This document shows positions 7,447 through 16,600 of a stretch of 42,760 nucleotides of DNA, piece by piece. Within the stretch, counting starts at the first letter, position 1. Every line of letters starts with the position of its first letter. The stretch lies in contig JAKJBW010000017.1 in NCBI GenBank assembly GCA_022706785.1, forward strand, positions 1-42,760, read 5' to 3'. Position numbers and translations under genes: made by a program. The stretch is from Bacillota bacterium. Its GTDB lineage: Bacteria > Bacillota > Clostridia > UBA1381 > UMGS1253. The notes below the pieces were generated by a model. It was not told the DNA's origin and made no database searches. It saw only the letters and a list, made by a program, of their open reading frames with translations.

Positions 7447-7926
7447 CTAACTTAAGTAATCCTCCAAAATCTGCAGCATATCCTCCTCACTGCTTACCGT
7501 GATTCCCTGCTTAAGCTTTTGCCTGTCGCTGTCCGGCAAAGAGCTCACGTCCACATCGGTCAGGCTCGCAAGCGTAGTTTCGCCATTCTTCACCGTCTTA
7601 TAGACCGCTATCTTGCCCATGTATTCCCTGACGGTATATTTCTCTGCTTTTTGCGCATTGTCATTTTGCTCCGGCTCCTGGGTCACCTGCGCATCGGCAT
7701 TGACAGGCTGCTCGGGCTGTATCGGTGCTGAGGTCGGCATATTTGCCGCCGCATCGTCAACCATCACCTGAGCTTGATTCGCAGGCACAGGCGTCGGCTG
7801 CGGTATATGGGCCATTCGGCTGTGGAGCAAAAGAAAGCTGCTTAAGTACCCGCTTAAAAACCCAAGCCCGAGAGCAATCACGCAGATCAATACAACACTC
7901 ATATTAAAATTGCGCTTGAAAAACAT
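7447..7926 (-). CDS. BofC-like membrane-anchored or secreted protein
   Basis: 159 residues with GAGGTG 8 nt before the ATG. Residues 9-33 form one hydrophobic segment (signal anchor or uncleaved signal). Residues 38-92 are a Pro/Gln/Ala-rich linker (PQPTPVPANQAQ). The C-terminal 65 residues contain YTVREYMGKIAVYK and DVDVSSLPDSDRQKLKQGI, close to the C-terminal domain of BofC as I remember it. BofC is the forespore-secreted protein of the sigma-K checkpoint in Bacillus. Clostridial proteins with this domain are often unlinked to sporulation proof. It lies 56 nt downstream of the cysteine-desulfurase-family gene and probably shares its transcript. The domain call is moderate; the role is unknown. 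Confidence 0.6.
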   Translation of the reverse strand: MFFKRNFNMSVVLICVIALGLGFLSGYLSSFLLLHSRMAHIPQPTPVPANQAQVMVDDAAANMPTSAPIQPEQPVNADAQVTQEPEQNDNAQKAEKYTVREYMGKIAVYKTVKNGETTLASLTDVDVSSLPDSDRQKLKQGITVSSEEDMLQILEDYLS

Positions 7927-7982
7927 GCCATTTCACCTCAATTTCTGTTGCTTGAGGTTATTATGGACATCTTTTTATAAAA

Positions 7983-9125
7983 TTATACATATTTTCCCTT
8001 TTTTATTTTGCTGACTGCCGTCAGCGCCCTGTCAACATCACTTTGGGTGTTGTAATACCCTACCGAAAACCGGACGGTTCCGTTTTCAAGCGTGCCGATG
8101 GTTTCATGGGCAAGCGGCGCGCAATGCAGGCCGCTGCGAACGCATATACCAAAATCCTGATCCAAAATTTGTGAAACTGTGATAGAATCCAATCCGTCTA
8201 TGTTGATACTGACAACTCCCACCCTGTTTTTGACGGATTCCGGTCCGTATACCGTTACGCCCTCTATGTTCCCGAAGCCTTCCATCAGTCGCCCTGCCAG
8301 CTTCATCTCATGCGCGGCAATAGCGCCTACGCCAAGCTTTCTAACAAACCTTATCCCTTCTCCAAGGGCGGCGATTGCGGGCATGTTGACCGTTCCGCTC
8401 ATAAGCCGGTCAGGCATATTAATAGGCTGCGACAGGCTCTCGGACTGGCTTCCTGTTCCACCCTCCAAAATGGTGTCCAGCTCCAGTCCTTCCCTGACGT
8501 ACAAACCGCCTGTGCCTTGTGGCCCCATCAGTGACTTGTGACCCGCAAAAGCAAGCAGATCTATGTGCTGTTTTTCCACGTTAATAGGAAGCACGCCCCC
8601 GCTCTGCGCAACATCCACCAAAAACAGAATGCCGTGTCCGGAAGCGATCCTGCCTATTTCACTTATGTCCTGTATACTCCCGCATACGTTTGAAGCGTGA
8701 TTGCAAACAATCAGGCGTGTGTCATCCTGAATGGCCGCCTCCACATCCGCAGGATTGACAATTCCCTGCCGGTTGGCACGCACGACCGTATAGCGGTTTT
8801 TGGCGACGCGGACAACCGGTCTTGCCACCGAATTATGTTCCATTGACGTAATAATCACATGGCCGCCCTTCAGCAGCACACCCTTGATGGCCATGTTGAG
8901 CGCCATTGTGGTGTTTAGTGTGAAGGCAATGTTTGCCGGGTCTTGTATGCCGAATAACTCAGCCACCGCCTCCCCGGCTTTGTAAACCATTTCGGACGCC
9001 GCGATGGATAGTTTATGTCCGCCGCGGCCTGCATTTGCGCCGTACCTGCGCATCGCTTCGCAAAGCGTCCTTTGTACGGCCGGCGGCTTTTGAAAGGTAG
9101 TCGCCGCATTGTCAAGGTAGATCAT
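7983..9125 (-). CDS. Cysteine desulfurase family protein (class V aminotransferase, EF2568-like)
   Basis: A 380-residue PLP enzyme of the NifS/CsdA superfamily. It begins MIYLDNAATTFQKPPAV, shows MEHNSVARPV, then AGHKSLMGPQGTG with the PLP lysine K197, and SGLHCAPLAHE with the likely catalytic Cys C335. This combination, with the cysteine in a short SGLHCAPL loop, is typical of the EF2568-like subgroup (TIGR01977) and not of the IscS proteins that feed Fe-S scaffolds. In several Bacillota this subgroup is found with selenium-related or molybdenum hydroxylase genes. Its ATG overlaps the stop of the DUF3343 gene by 4 nt, implying coupled translation. Likely activity is removing S or Se from Cys/selenocysteine; the acceptor is unknown. 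Confidence 0.88.
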   Translation of the reverse strand: MIYLDNAATTFQKPPAVQRTLCEAMRRYGANAGRGGHKLSIAASEMVYKAGEAVAELFGIQDPANIAFTLNTTMALNMAIKGVLLKGGHVIITSMEHNSVARPVVRVAKNRYTVVRANRQGIVNPADVEAAIQDDTRLIVCNHASNVCGSIQDISEIGRIASGHGILFLVDVAQSGGVLPINVEKQHIDLLAFAGHKSLMGPQGTGGLYVREGLELDTILEGGTGSQSESLSQPINMPDRLMSGTVNMPAIAALGEGIRFVRKLGVGAIAAHEMKLAGRLMEGFGNIEGVTVYGPESVKNRVGVVSINIDGLDSITVSQILDQDFGICVRSGLHCAPLAHETIGTLENGTVRFSVGYYNTQSDVDRALTAVSKIKKGKYV

Positions 9126-9379
9126 AGTCGAATATACACCTTCTCACCGTTTTGTATGGTTTCTTTAAATACCGCTTTTATTTTAAGTCCGAACTTGTCG
9201 CAAATAGCTCGGAGAGTTTCCAAATCCTCAAACTTACAGCGGATCGAATAGTTGCAGCCCTTTACGCCCAGACTGGCCGGAGCCTGTATTATGCCAAGGT
9301 AGCTGATTTGATTTGCCGCCAGCTTTTTTACACGGTTTGCTACTGTGATGGAGCTGTACATAGCAATAGCATAATCCAT
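9122..9379 (-). CDS. DUF3343 putative Se/S carrier-like protein
   Basis: An 85-residue small protein; the family (PF11823) is described as a putative Se/S carrier. It shows an N-terminal beta strand DYAIAMYSSITVANRV, then PASLGVKGCNYSIRC with a Gly-Cys that could carry sulfur or selenium, and a C-terminal DLETLRAICDKFGLKIKAVF. I place the start at ATG 9379 because AGGGGG lies about 11 nt before it. An upstream in-frame GTG at 9391 lies inside the Shine-Dalgarno region. The 4-nt overlap with the desulfurase gene supports a donor-carrier pair, which is inference from family and context. No selenocysteine insertion element or selD is seen in the window. Confidence 0.8.
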   Translation of the reverse strand: MDYAIAMYSSITVANRVKKLAANQISYLGIIQAPASLGVKGCNYSIRCKFEDLETLRAICDKFGLKIKAVFKETIQNGEKVYIRL

Positions 9380-9947
9380 GACGACGCTCACCCCCTTATT
9401 ATTTTATGTAACCGAAATATGCGTTTTCATGGGCAATAGCATCCTATCATTCCCTGTTTAACCTGTATAAACGATACACTGTTTTACGTATCGGGCACAA
9501 TAAGTGCGCAATAAATTTGTTATACTCATAGATTATTCTATGCCGCGCCGCTTCATTTCGTACCCGCATTTGCACGCTCCTACGCCTGGGAGCACAGTAT
9601 TATTTTGCACATTTGGCATATTCGCGTACGTCTGTGCGATAACAGCCATGCTCTGTTGAGAAGGGCGGTATGCAATGCCCGGCGCTTGCTTATTCAACGC
9701 CAAAGCCTTTACGACTGTACCGTGGTTGCCGGATCGGCTTTTTCAGGCGCTATCATTCCCCATCACCCGGTCGGCAACAAAGCGTCCTGTTCTGATGATT
9801 GTTTGCATGCTAAAATATTTCTGTCGTTTAATCCGCGCAGCAAGACAACAAAAAAGCGGGCAGCACCCGCTGGCACCTGCGCGGGCAGTCAGCGGTAATT
9901 CTGATCCTGTGCCCGGCAACGTATTTTGGCATAATCTCCCATAACAC
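9380..9947. other. Gene-free stretch of about 570 nt
   Basis: Several short ORFs occur here (for example 9605-9898) but none has a ribosome-binding site, a recognisable family or steady codon bias. The region holds a small hairpin GCTCC/GGGAGC near 9578-9594 and one copy of a hairpin repeat at 9856-9896. I see no tRNA or known small RNA. The promoter of the DUF3343-desulfurase transcript must be near the 9400-9520 end, but I could not pick one with confidence. It may hold decayed mobile sequence. Confidence 0.5.
9856..9896 (+). repeat. Intergenic hairpin repeat, copy A
   Basis: GCGGGCAGC followed by ACCCGC forms a short hairpin. AGCGGT follows after 20 nt, 41 nt in all. The same spacing and nearly the same ends occur at 38382-38422. 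The 20-nt spacers also resemble each other in their second half. It could be a small dispersed element. Confidence 0.4.
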
Positions 9948-9976
9948 AAAAAAACGCGTCTTAAAACGCGCTTTTT
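9948..9976 (-). terminator. Intrinsic terminator of the WsfD-like gene
   Basis: Read on the minus strand, CGCGTT and GACGCG form a stem with a TTAA loop, preceded by AAAAAG and followed by seven T. It lies 18 nt past the stop codon of the large membrane protein gene. Confidence 0.75.
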
Positions 9977-9993
9977 ACACTTGCTTACTATAT

Positions 9994-12222
9994 TTAAAGG
10001 AACCGCAAAGTAAAGGGCTCCGCTTCGCTTCCCTTGCCACAAAGCAGCAAATCACTAAAATGAATTTTAACAGCAGGAACCACACCTATTTTATTATAAT
10101 TTGCGTCTTTATGCAAAACCAATCCATTGGCAGTTACGATCCTTACCATACTTTCATTTGTATAATACGGTGCTCTTGTCCAGTAATCCCCCGTTTTAAC
10201 ATACGCCATTCCCTGTTTGATAACATACCTGTCAATTTCATCCGGGCTTAAAATGTAAATATCATCCCGTACCATATAATGAAATGCATCCTGATTATCT
10301 TTATGGGCAAACCTCGCAGAAGGCACCCAATAATAAGGGTGAATACCTCCGGTCGCTTTGTCGCGATTGTTCACTGATGTATAGCAGATATGCTCTGTCT
10401 TAGCAATCAGCTTGATTTCATTATCTGAAAAATCCTGCAAAAACAAGGTGTTTAACCAATTCCTCAGGCCGCAATCCTCCCAGCTGTTTGAACCATATAA
10501 ATACGCTTTGGAATGTGTATTGTCAAAAGCCGCATAATCCACGATGGTGTCACACCATAAAACAGCCTCATCATCTTCAATATCCAGTACCCTCCAGATT
10601 ACTTTTTTACCATGAAATTCACCGAAAGTAATATAGCTGCCCTTCTCCAACGTTTCAAAACCAATGCTATAAAAACGAACGGTTTGGGTGAGCACAATAA
10701 GCGTCAGCAATATCGCCCCGGCTATATTCGCCGTCTTGCGGTTTATGCTTCCTTGCTCCCAAGCCTTCCTCAGCAGTATCCTAATACAGCCTATGAAATA
10801 TAAGCCGGCTAAAACAAAAATCAAATCAAATAGTTGTATATACGCAAACATATGCTTGGAAAGGTCGGCTTCCCCGTTTCCCAAAACAGGCATGACCAAA
10901 GCACACAGCAAGCAGGCCATAAGTCCGGCTACAAATATAGCATATCCCCTTTTATCTCTGCGAAAAAACAATTGCCGGATCAGCCATATTGCAACACACA
11001 AAACAAACAACCAAACCAAAACAGGCTTGTCTGCCCCGATCCACCTTCTCATTCCGCTCCAATAAGAAAATTTGTCCACCAAATGATACCGTTCAAACTC
11101 CGGGCCGGTATTCCCTAAATAGGGCGGTGCGATTTGGTCCGAAAAGCAGATAGAAAGATTTATTTTGTCGATGAATCTTGACGGATGGGTTAAATAATAA
11201 AACAGGATATCTAATTTGCCGATTCTTTCATAGAAACCTTTTTGAAACTCTGCCGACGAAATATCCTGCGGATAATCCGTCAAGTATGCGGTAGTATTGG
11301 CAAGCGATACATACTCCTGCGCAAGTCCCAGATCCTGTAAATCCTGAGCAGGATTTGGGGAGTCTTTTAAAATACCAAAGAAAACGCTTTGATAATTGGT
11401 GACGGCGTTCATCCATACCGGAATCCTTGCACTATACAATGAAATAAATATGACAGTCACTACGGAAAGCGCAACAGAAATAACTTTTGAATTTTTGGGA
11501 AAATGCCTGAGCGAAATAACCAGCATAACCACACACATCAAAATCCCTATCGGTATATTCGCAAATTTTGCAGCTGAATAGAAAAATACAGCCGCAAAAA
11601 AAAGGATACCATATTTTATTTTTTCAGGCCGCATGATGGTTAAAAAGCCTGCTGATACCGCAATTAGCAAAGCGTATACTTGTATTGCCTCCCCGTAAAA
11701 AGAATTAAAATACACGATATAGCCCTGATCGCAAAATACAAAAACACAAAAGATACATGCGCAAAGTTTCAAGACCCAATGCCTGCCCCTGAATATTTCC
11801 AAAAACAAATATATTGCAAAAGCTGTCAGCACAATACTGATAATGGCTAACCAAAACAGGCTATAGCAAGACAAATCCATCCCTGTGATCAAGTTTGCGA
11901 TAAAATTCAAAATTTTTGAAACAACCACAAAAACCGAGCTGACTGAGGTGTAATCCACACCTGTGTCGGCCTGAAACAAGCTCCGGAGTTTTTGAAGCAG
12001 CGTATCCCCTTCCACATCCATTTGATAATCCTGATAATAAAAATAATTAATATCCTGCGTATGCACTTTATATATTTTATTGCTAAGCATGACCCTTGGA
12101 AAATCACCGTTGTCTGCAAGCCCTATACGGACGCCTGAATATAACGTACAAATCATTAAAATGGCGCAAAAAATGGCAACGATAAGAGAAAAATATCTAT
12201 CCGCGATCACCCTTAAGTTCAA
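9994..12222 (-). CDS. WsfD-like polytopic glycosyltransferase fused to a C-terminal DUF6273 domain
   Basis: 742 residues. TTG start with GGAGG 9 nt upstream. The N-terminal about 520 residues contain roughly a dozen membrane segments. After the first comes GIGLADNGDFPRVM-like sequence (RIGLADNGDFPRVM here); this LADNGDF motif in the first extracytoplasmic loop is typical of glycan-biosynthesis hexose transferases of the WsfD type, which use lipid-linked sugars. The C-terminal about 215 residues start near ITFGEFHGKKVIWRVLD and include AFDNTHSKAYLYGSNSWEDC and LRNWLNTLF, matching DUF6273, a domain common in clostridial surface proteins. It would lie outside the cell. The gene stands alone between its own promoter and terminator. 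By eye it is more AT-rich than its neighbours, which may indicate transfer. The fusion is clear in sequence; the sugar and acceptor are unknown. Confidence 0.72.
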   Translation of the reverse strand: MNLRVIADRYFSLIVAIFCAILMICTLYSGVRIGLADNGDFPRVMLSNKIYKVHTQDINYFYYQDYQMDVEGDTLLQKLRSLFQADTGVDYTSVSSVFVVVSKILNFIANLITGMDLSCYSLFWLAIISIVLTAFAIYLFLEIFRGRHWVLKLCACIFCVFVFCDQGYIVYFNSFYGEAIQVYALLIAVSAGFLTIMRPEKIKYGILFFAAVFFYSAAKFANIPIGILMCVVMLVISLRHFPKNSKVISVALSVVTVIFISLYSARIPVWMNAVTNYQSVFFGILKDSPNPAQDLQDLGLAQEYVSLANTTAYLTDYPQDISSAEFQKGFYERIGKLDILFYYLTHPSRFIDKINLSICFSDQIAPPYLGNTGPEFERYHLVDKFSYWSGMRRWIGADKPVLVWLFVLCVAIWLIRQLFFRRDKRGYAIFVAGLMACLLCALVMPVLGNGEADLSKHMFAYIQLFDLIFVLAGLYFIGCIRILLRKAWEQGSINRKTANIAGAILLTLIVLTQTVRFYSIGFETLEKGSYITFGEFHGKKVIWRVLDIEDDEAVLWCDTIVDYAAFDNTHSKAYLYGSNSWEDCGLRNWLNTLFLQDFSDNEIKLIAKTEHICYTSVNNRDKATGGIHPYYWVPSARFAHKDNQDAFHYMVRDDIYILSPDEIDRYVIKQGMAYVKTGDYWTRAPYYTNESMVRIVTANGLVLHKDANYNKIGVVPAVKIHFSDLLLCGKGSEAEPFTLRFL

Positions 12223-12258
12223 TTCGGCCAGCCTCCGTGCATTAAAATCTTACTGCCT

Positions 12259-12287
12259 ATACTAGCATACGGTATTGATAATGTCAA
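12259..12287 (-). promoter_or_regulatory. SigA-type promoter of the WsfD-like gene
   Basis: On the minus strand a perfect TTGACA (12282-12287) is followed after 17 nt by TAGTAT (12259-12264). It lies 37 nt upstream of the start codon. Confidence 0.75.
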
Positions 12288-12357
12288 TGTACGGCGGATT
12301 TGTCCGATCATAACAAGCTACCGGCAAAGGAGGACTTTTTTCACACTCACAGCTTTA

Positions 12358-12397
12358 ATACTGATTTTATTTTGAAATACAGAAATAAAATCAGTAT
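12358..12397. repeat. Perfect 15-bp inverted repeat
   Basis: ATACTGATTTTATTT (12358-12372) and its exact reverse complement (12383-12397) flank a 10-nt loop. It is AT-rich with no T tail. It lies 71 nt upstream of the WsfD-like promoter and could be an operator, the remains of a mobile element, or a second terminator for the prsA-like transcript. Confidence 0.6.
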
Positions 12398-12443
12398 GAG
12401 CCCCGCTGTTATCCGATATATAATACGGGGGTTATCTTACAAC

Positions 12444-12470
12444 AAAAAGCCGCCTCCCGGCGGCTTTTTT
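12444..12470. terminator. Bidirectional intrinsic terminator after the prsA-like gene
   Basis: AAAAAGCCGCC (12444-12454) pairs perfectly with GGCGGCTTTTT (12459-12469) across a TCCC loop. It lies 42 nt past the stop codon of the foldase gene. The A and T runs let it work on either strand. Confidence 0.88.
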
Positions 12471-12511
12471 GACAGCATAAGCGCAGAATAAGCTTTTATC
12501 CTGCAAAGGTA

Positions 12512-13537
12512 TTACTTGACTTCGTTATACACAGCATCATTTGTCGTAACGGTTGCGGCAGCCTTCCATTCCGCTACCCTGTTCTGATAGCGTGTGCTTT
12601 GAATATTACTGACGAGTGCGCTTCTGAGCTCGTCAAGCGTCTGCATTTTCTGCGTAGGTTCATAGCGCTTGATAATGTGATAACCGTAGTCCGTTTTGAC
12701 CGGTTCGCTCACATCACCAATCCCCAGCGCATACGCCGCATCGTCGAAATCCTGGAGCATACTGCCGTCGTTGTGTGTGAAGCTGTAGCCGTCTGCCGGC
12801 TCAGCCGTATCTTCATTATACTGCGCGATCATATCCTCAAATTTGGCGCCAGCTTTTATTTTGTCTAAAACCTCCTGAGCCCTTGCACGCGCCTGCTCGT
12901 CTGTCCTCTGCGTCCCGTCCGGCACCTCAAACATCACAAGTATATGCTTCACATGCAGCATCTCGCGTGCGTTTTGTTCCTTAGCCTTGTCGTATTCCGC
13001 CTGAATCTCATTTTCTGATACGCTGCTCAGCTCCGGATCCTGAGCGACTATTTTGGTCTTCAGCTTGGAAGCATACATATATTTTTCCAGTATAGCGTCA
13101 AACTGAGCCGATGAAATCTGCCAGCCTTTCAGCTGCTCGTTAAAGGCGCTCTCCCCGCCCGAATTCTGGACAAAGTTTTCCCTTTGCTTTTTGATGGTCA
13201 TCTTGTCGTTATAATCCAGCGTAATGCCCGCATCCTTAGCCCGCTTGACCTGTATCATCACGCCAGCCGCATCATCAAGCGCCTTTTCCTTTGCCACATC
13301 AATCGCCTTGCGATTTTCAATCTCGACGGTTTCCCAGGAGGCCTCATCCTCAATTTTAAGCCCCATGTTGCGCACCATAAGCACCTTCATGTTTTCAAGG
13401 TAAAACTTGAACTCACCGCGAGTAAGCTTTTCGCCGTCAACCCTTGCGACCTCCTTTGCACTCTGTGAGCATCCCGCCAACGCGGAAAAACAGACAAGCA
13501 CGGCGCACAGCAGCGAAACGAGTTTTTTCATCTGCAC
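12512..13537 (-). CDS. PrsA-like peptidyl-prolyl isomerase lipoprotein (parvulin family)
   Basis: 341 residues with a lipoprotein signal: KK at the start, a hydrophobic stretch, and a lipobox LAGC near residues 19-22, so it should be anchored on the outer face of the membrane. Residues about 30-185 are the SurA/PrsA-like chaperone segment. Residues about 190-285 are the PpiC parvulin domain: LHVKHILVMFE, then FEDMIAQYNEDTAE, and VSEPVKTDYGYHIIKRYE. It assists folding of exported proteins. The start is GTG 13537, with AAGGAG 10 nt upstream; ATG 13531 is the alternative. It lies just downstream of mfd. The family call is firm. The exact paralogue name (prsA) is not certain because clostridia often carry several. 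Confidence 0.88.
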   Translation of the reverse strand: MQMKKLVSLLCAVLVCFSALAGCSQSAKEVARVDGEKLTRGEFKFYLENMKVLMVRNMGLKIEDEASWETVEIENRKAIDVAKEKALDDAAGVMIQVKRAKDAGITLDYNDKMTIKKQRENFVQNSGGESAFNEQLKGWQISSAQFDAILEKYMYASKLKTKIVAQDPELSSVSENEIQAEYDKAKEQNAREMLHVKHILVMFEVPDGTQRTDEQARARAQEVLDKIKAGAKFEDMIAQYNEDTAEPADGYSFTHNDGSMLQDFDDAAYALGIGDVSEPVKTDYGYHIIKRYEPTQKMQTLDELRSALVSNIQSTRYQNRVAEWKAAATVTTNDAVYNEVK

Positions 13538-13601
13538 AAGCCATCATCTCCTTAAAAAATACTCCCCCGAATATATAGTCGAATAATATTATATCAAATT
13601 T

Positions 13602-16600
13602 CTATTCATACTTCAATTCTTTCATGCGCTGTAATAAAAACTTAATATTGCGAAGCCCTTCCGCTCCCCTGCCCGGATTCCGGCGGTACATCAAATACGG
13701 TCTTTCCCCTGCCGACAGCAGCATTTTTCCTTTATACTCCTTTGTGTTCATAATGCCTGTCACCGCTTTCATATCCAGCCTGCCCGGCTCAAAGCGCAGC
13801 ATAATTCCGTTCTCCTTCTGCGCCACCTCGCATACCCCCAGCTGCGCGGCATCCGCCTTTAAAAGCGCAATGTCCATGATATTGAGCACCGGTTCGGGCG
13901 GCTCGCCGAAACGGTCTTCAATTTCCTGGGCCACATCGTAGCTGTCGGCAAGGCTTGATATGGCGGCGATTTTTTTGTAGATATCAATGCGCTGGTCCTG
14001 ATTGGGAATAAAGCTTTCCGGAATATGCGCATCCACACTGATGTCTATCGTTGTGTTTATCTTCTCTTCCTGCGGCATGCCCCGCAGTTCATTTACGCTC
14101 TCCTTCAAAAGCTGGCAGTACATGTCGTAGCCCACCGCGTCCATGTGCCCGTGCTGCTCTGCGCCCAAGAGGTTTCCGGCTCCCCTGATCTCCAGATCGC
14201 GCATAGCGACCTTAAAGCCCGATCCGAACTCCGTAAATTCGCGGATCGCACTCAGGCGCTTCTGTGCAACATCGGTGATCACCTGATCCTTCCGGTAGGT
14301 CAGGTAAGCGTACGCCAGACGCCCGGAACGCCCTACGCGCCCTCGGAGCTGATACAGCTGGGCAAGCCCCAGCCTGTCGGCGTTGTCTATAATGATGGTG
14401 TTCACATTGGGAATATCCAGTCCCGTTTCGATAATGGTGGTGCATACCAGGATATCCACATCACCGTTCATCACATCCATCATGATATCCTCCAGCTCTT
14501 CCTCACGCATCTTGCCGTGGCCTACCCCGATCCTTGCCTCGGGGATCTGCGCCTGCAGGCGCTGCGCTACAGTATATATACCCTGCACACGGTTGTGCAG
14601 GTAATATACCTGCCCGCCCCGCCCCAGCTCGCGCCTGATGGCGTCTAAAATGACGCCATCGTCATGCTCCATCACATAGGTCTGCACGGGATAGCGGTTT
14701 TCGGGCGGTTCTGTGATAACGCTCATATCGCGGATGTTTACCATGGCCATATGCAGCGTGCGCGGTATGGGCGTAGCGGTGAGCGTCAGCACATCCACAT
14801 CGCGGCGCAGCGCCTTGAGCTTTTCTTTGTGCGCCACGCCAAAACGCTGTTCTTCGTCAATAATCACAAGCCCCAGGTTTGAAAATTCAACATCCTGCTG
14901 CAAAAGCCTGTGCGTTCCGATGATGATGTCGGTTTCGCCCGTTTTCAGCCGCTTCAGCGTTTGCTTCTGTTGAGTCGGCGTGCGAAAGCGAGACAGCATT
15001 TCCACCTTGACCGGAAAATTATACATACGCTGGGCGAAGGTGTTGTAGTGCTGCAGCGCAAGCACCGTAGTAGGTACCAGATAAGCCACCTGCTTAGAGT
15101 CGCTGACGGCTTTGAAGGCGGCGCGCAGGGCAACCTCAGTCTTACCGTAGCCAACATCGCCGCATAGCAGCCTATCCATTGCCCTATCCTGCTCCATATC
15201 ATGCTTGACCTCTTCTATGGAACGGAGCTGATCCGACGTTTCGTCGTAGGGAAACGTATCCTCAAACTCCCGCTGCCATGGCGTATCCGGCGGATAGGCA
15301 TACCCCTTTTCCTGCTGCCTTGCGGCATACAGGGCTATTAAGTGCTTTGCCAGCTCATCCGTAGACGCCTTGGCGCGTGCCTTGGCCTTGCTCCAGTCCG
15401 TCCCACCAAGCCGGCTGAGCTTTATCTGCCTGTCGGTATTGCCGATATATTTGTATAACACATCAAGCTGATCCACAGGAACATACAGGCTGTCTGTACC
15501 GTAATACGATATTTTGAGGTAGTCCTTTGTAATCCCTTCCACAGTCAGCTTATGGAGGCCGTCGTAGCGCCCTATGCCGTGCGCCTGATGCACGACATAA
15601 TCACCTGGAGAAATGTCGGTAAACGATGTAAGCGCGTTTGCCCTTACACCCTGCCCCTCCCGTTTTTTGCGTTTTTTCTCCGCAAACACTTCCCGGTCGC
15701 TAACCAAAACAAAATTTAATAACGGATACTCAAACCCCTTTGACACGCTCCCCTTGGTAACGCAAATCTTGCCCTTGGGCACATCGGTTATGTCCGGCAT
15801 ATAGACGCTTTCTATGTCCATGTTATTGAGTGTTTCGGAAAGGCTTTCGCCACGATTTCGGCTGCCTGCCAAAATAACCACGGTAGCGTGGTGCGACTGC
15901 CAGCTGCGCAGATCATCATACAGAAAATCGGCCTTGCCATGGAAGGAGTTGAGTCCTTTTACGGTAAAGCTTAAATTTGTTTTTGCTTTATAATCCCGAC
16001 AGCCCGACGGAAGCGTAGACAGCCCCACAAGGCTCCCGGCCGAAAAACGGCTAACCATGTCGTCATAGCGGGCAGTAAACACCGTATTGCCCGGAGCCAA
16101 TATCCCCTTTTCCATAAGGCTGCTCACTGTCTCGTCCATGTCCCAGCGGAAGGTTTTGGCCCGCTCGCAGATCCGCTTGGGCTCGTCAAAGAACACGACG
16201 CTCTCTGCGGGCATAAAGTCGCACACGGTAGGAATGGCTGTGTATATGAGTGAAACATACTTATCGGCCGAGGCAAAATAATGCCGCTCGGAAAACTTTT
16301 CAATGTCTGAAGCAATATGCCCAAGGCAAGCGGACATATCGCCTTTTTTGGACCGTTTCAGCCTGTCTGTCTGTGATTTCAGCTTATCAATAACATCATC
16401 GCGTTTGTGCGCGTCAAATAAAAGCTCACGACAGGGCGTTATGCGCACAGATTCCAGCTTGCCTGTAGAAAGCTGGGTGGAGGCATCAAAGCTGCGGACA
16501 GAATCCGTTTCATCGTCAAAAAACTCAAGCCTCACGGGTTCTTTAAGGTCGGGCGGATAAATATCCACTATCCCGCCGCGCACCGAAAACTGCCCTGCAC

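Noticed and set aside
9605-9944. Two overlapping 89-97 residue ORFs
   Set aside because: No ribosome-binding site, no known motif, and they run through a hairpin repeat. Treated as non-coding.
14025-14648. 207-residue ORF antisense to mfd
   Set aside because: Shadow of the mfd coding frame, with a His-rich and repetitive composition typical of antisense frames.
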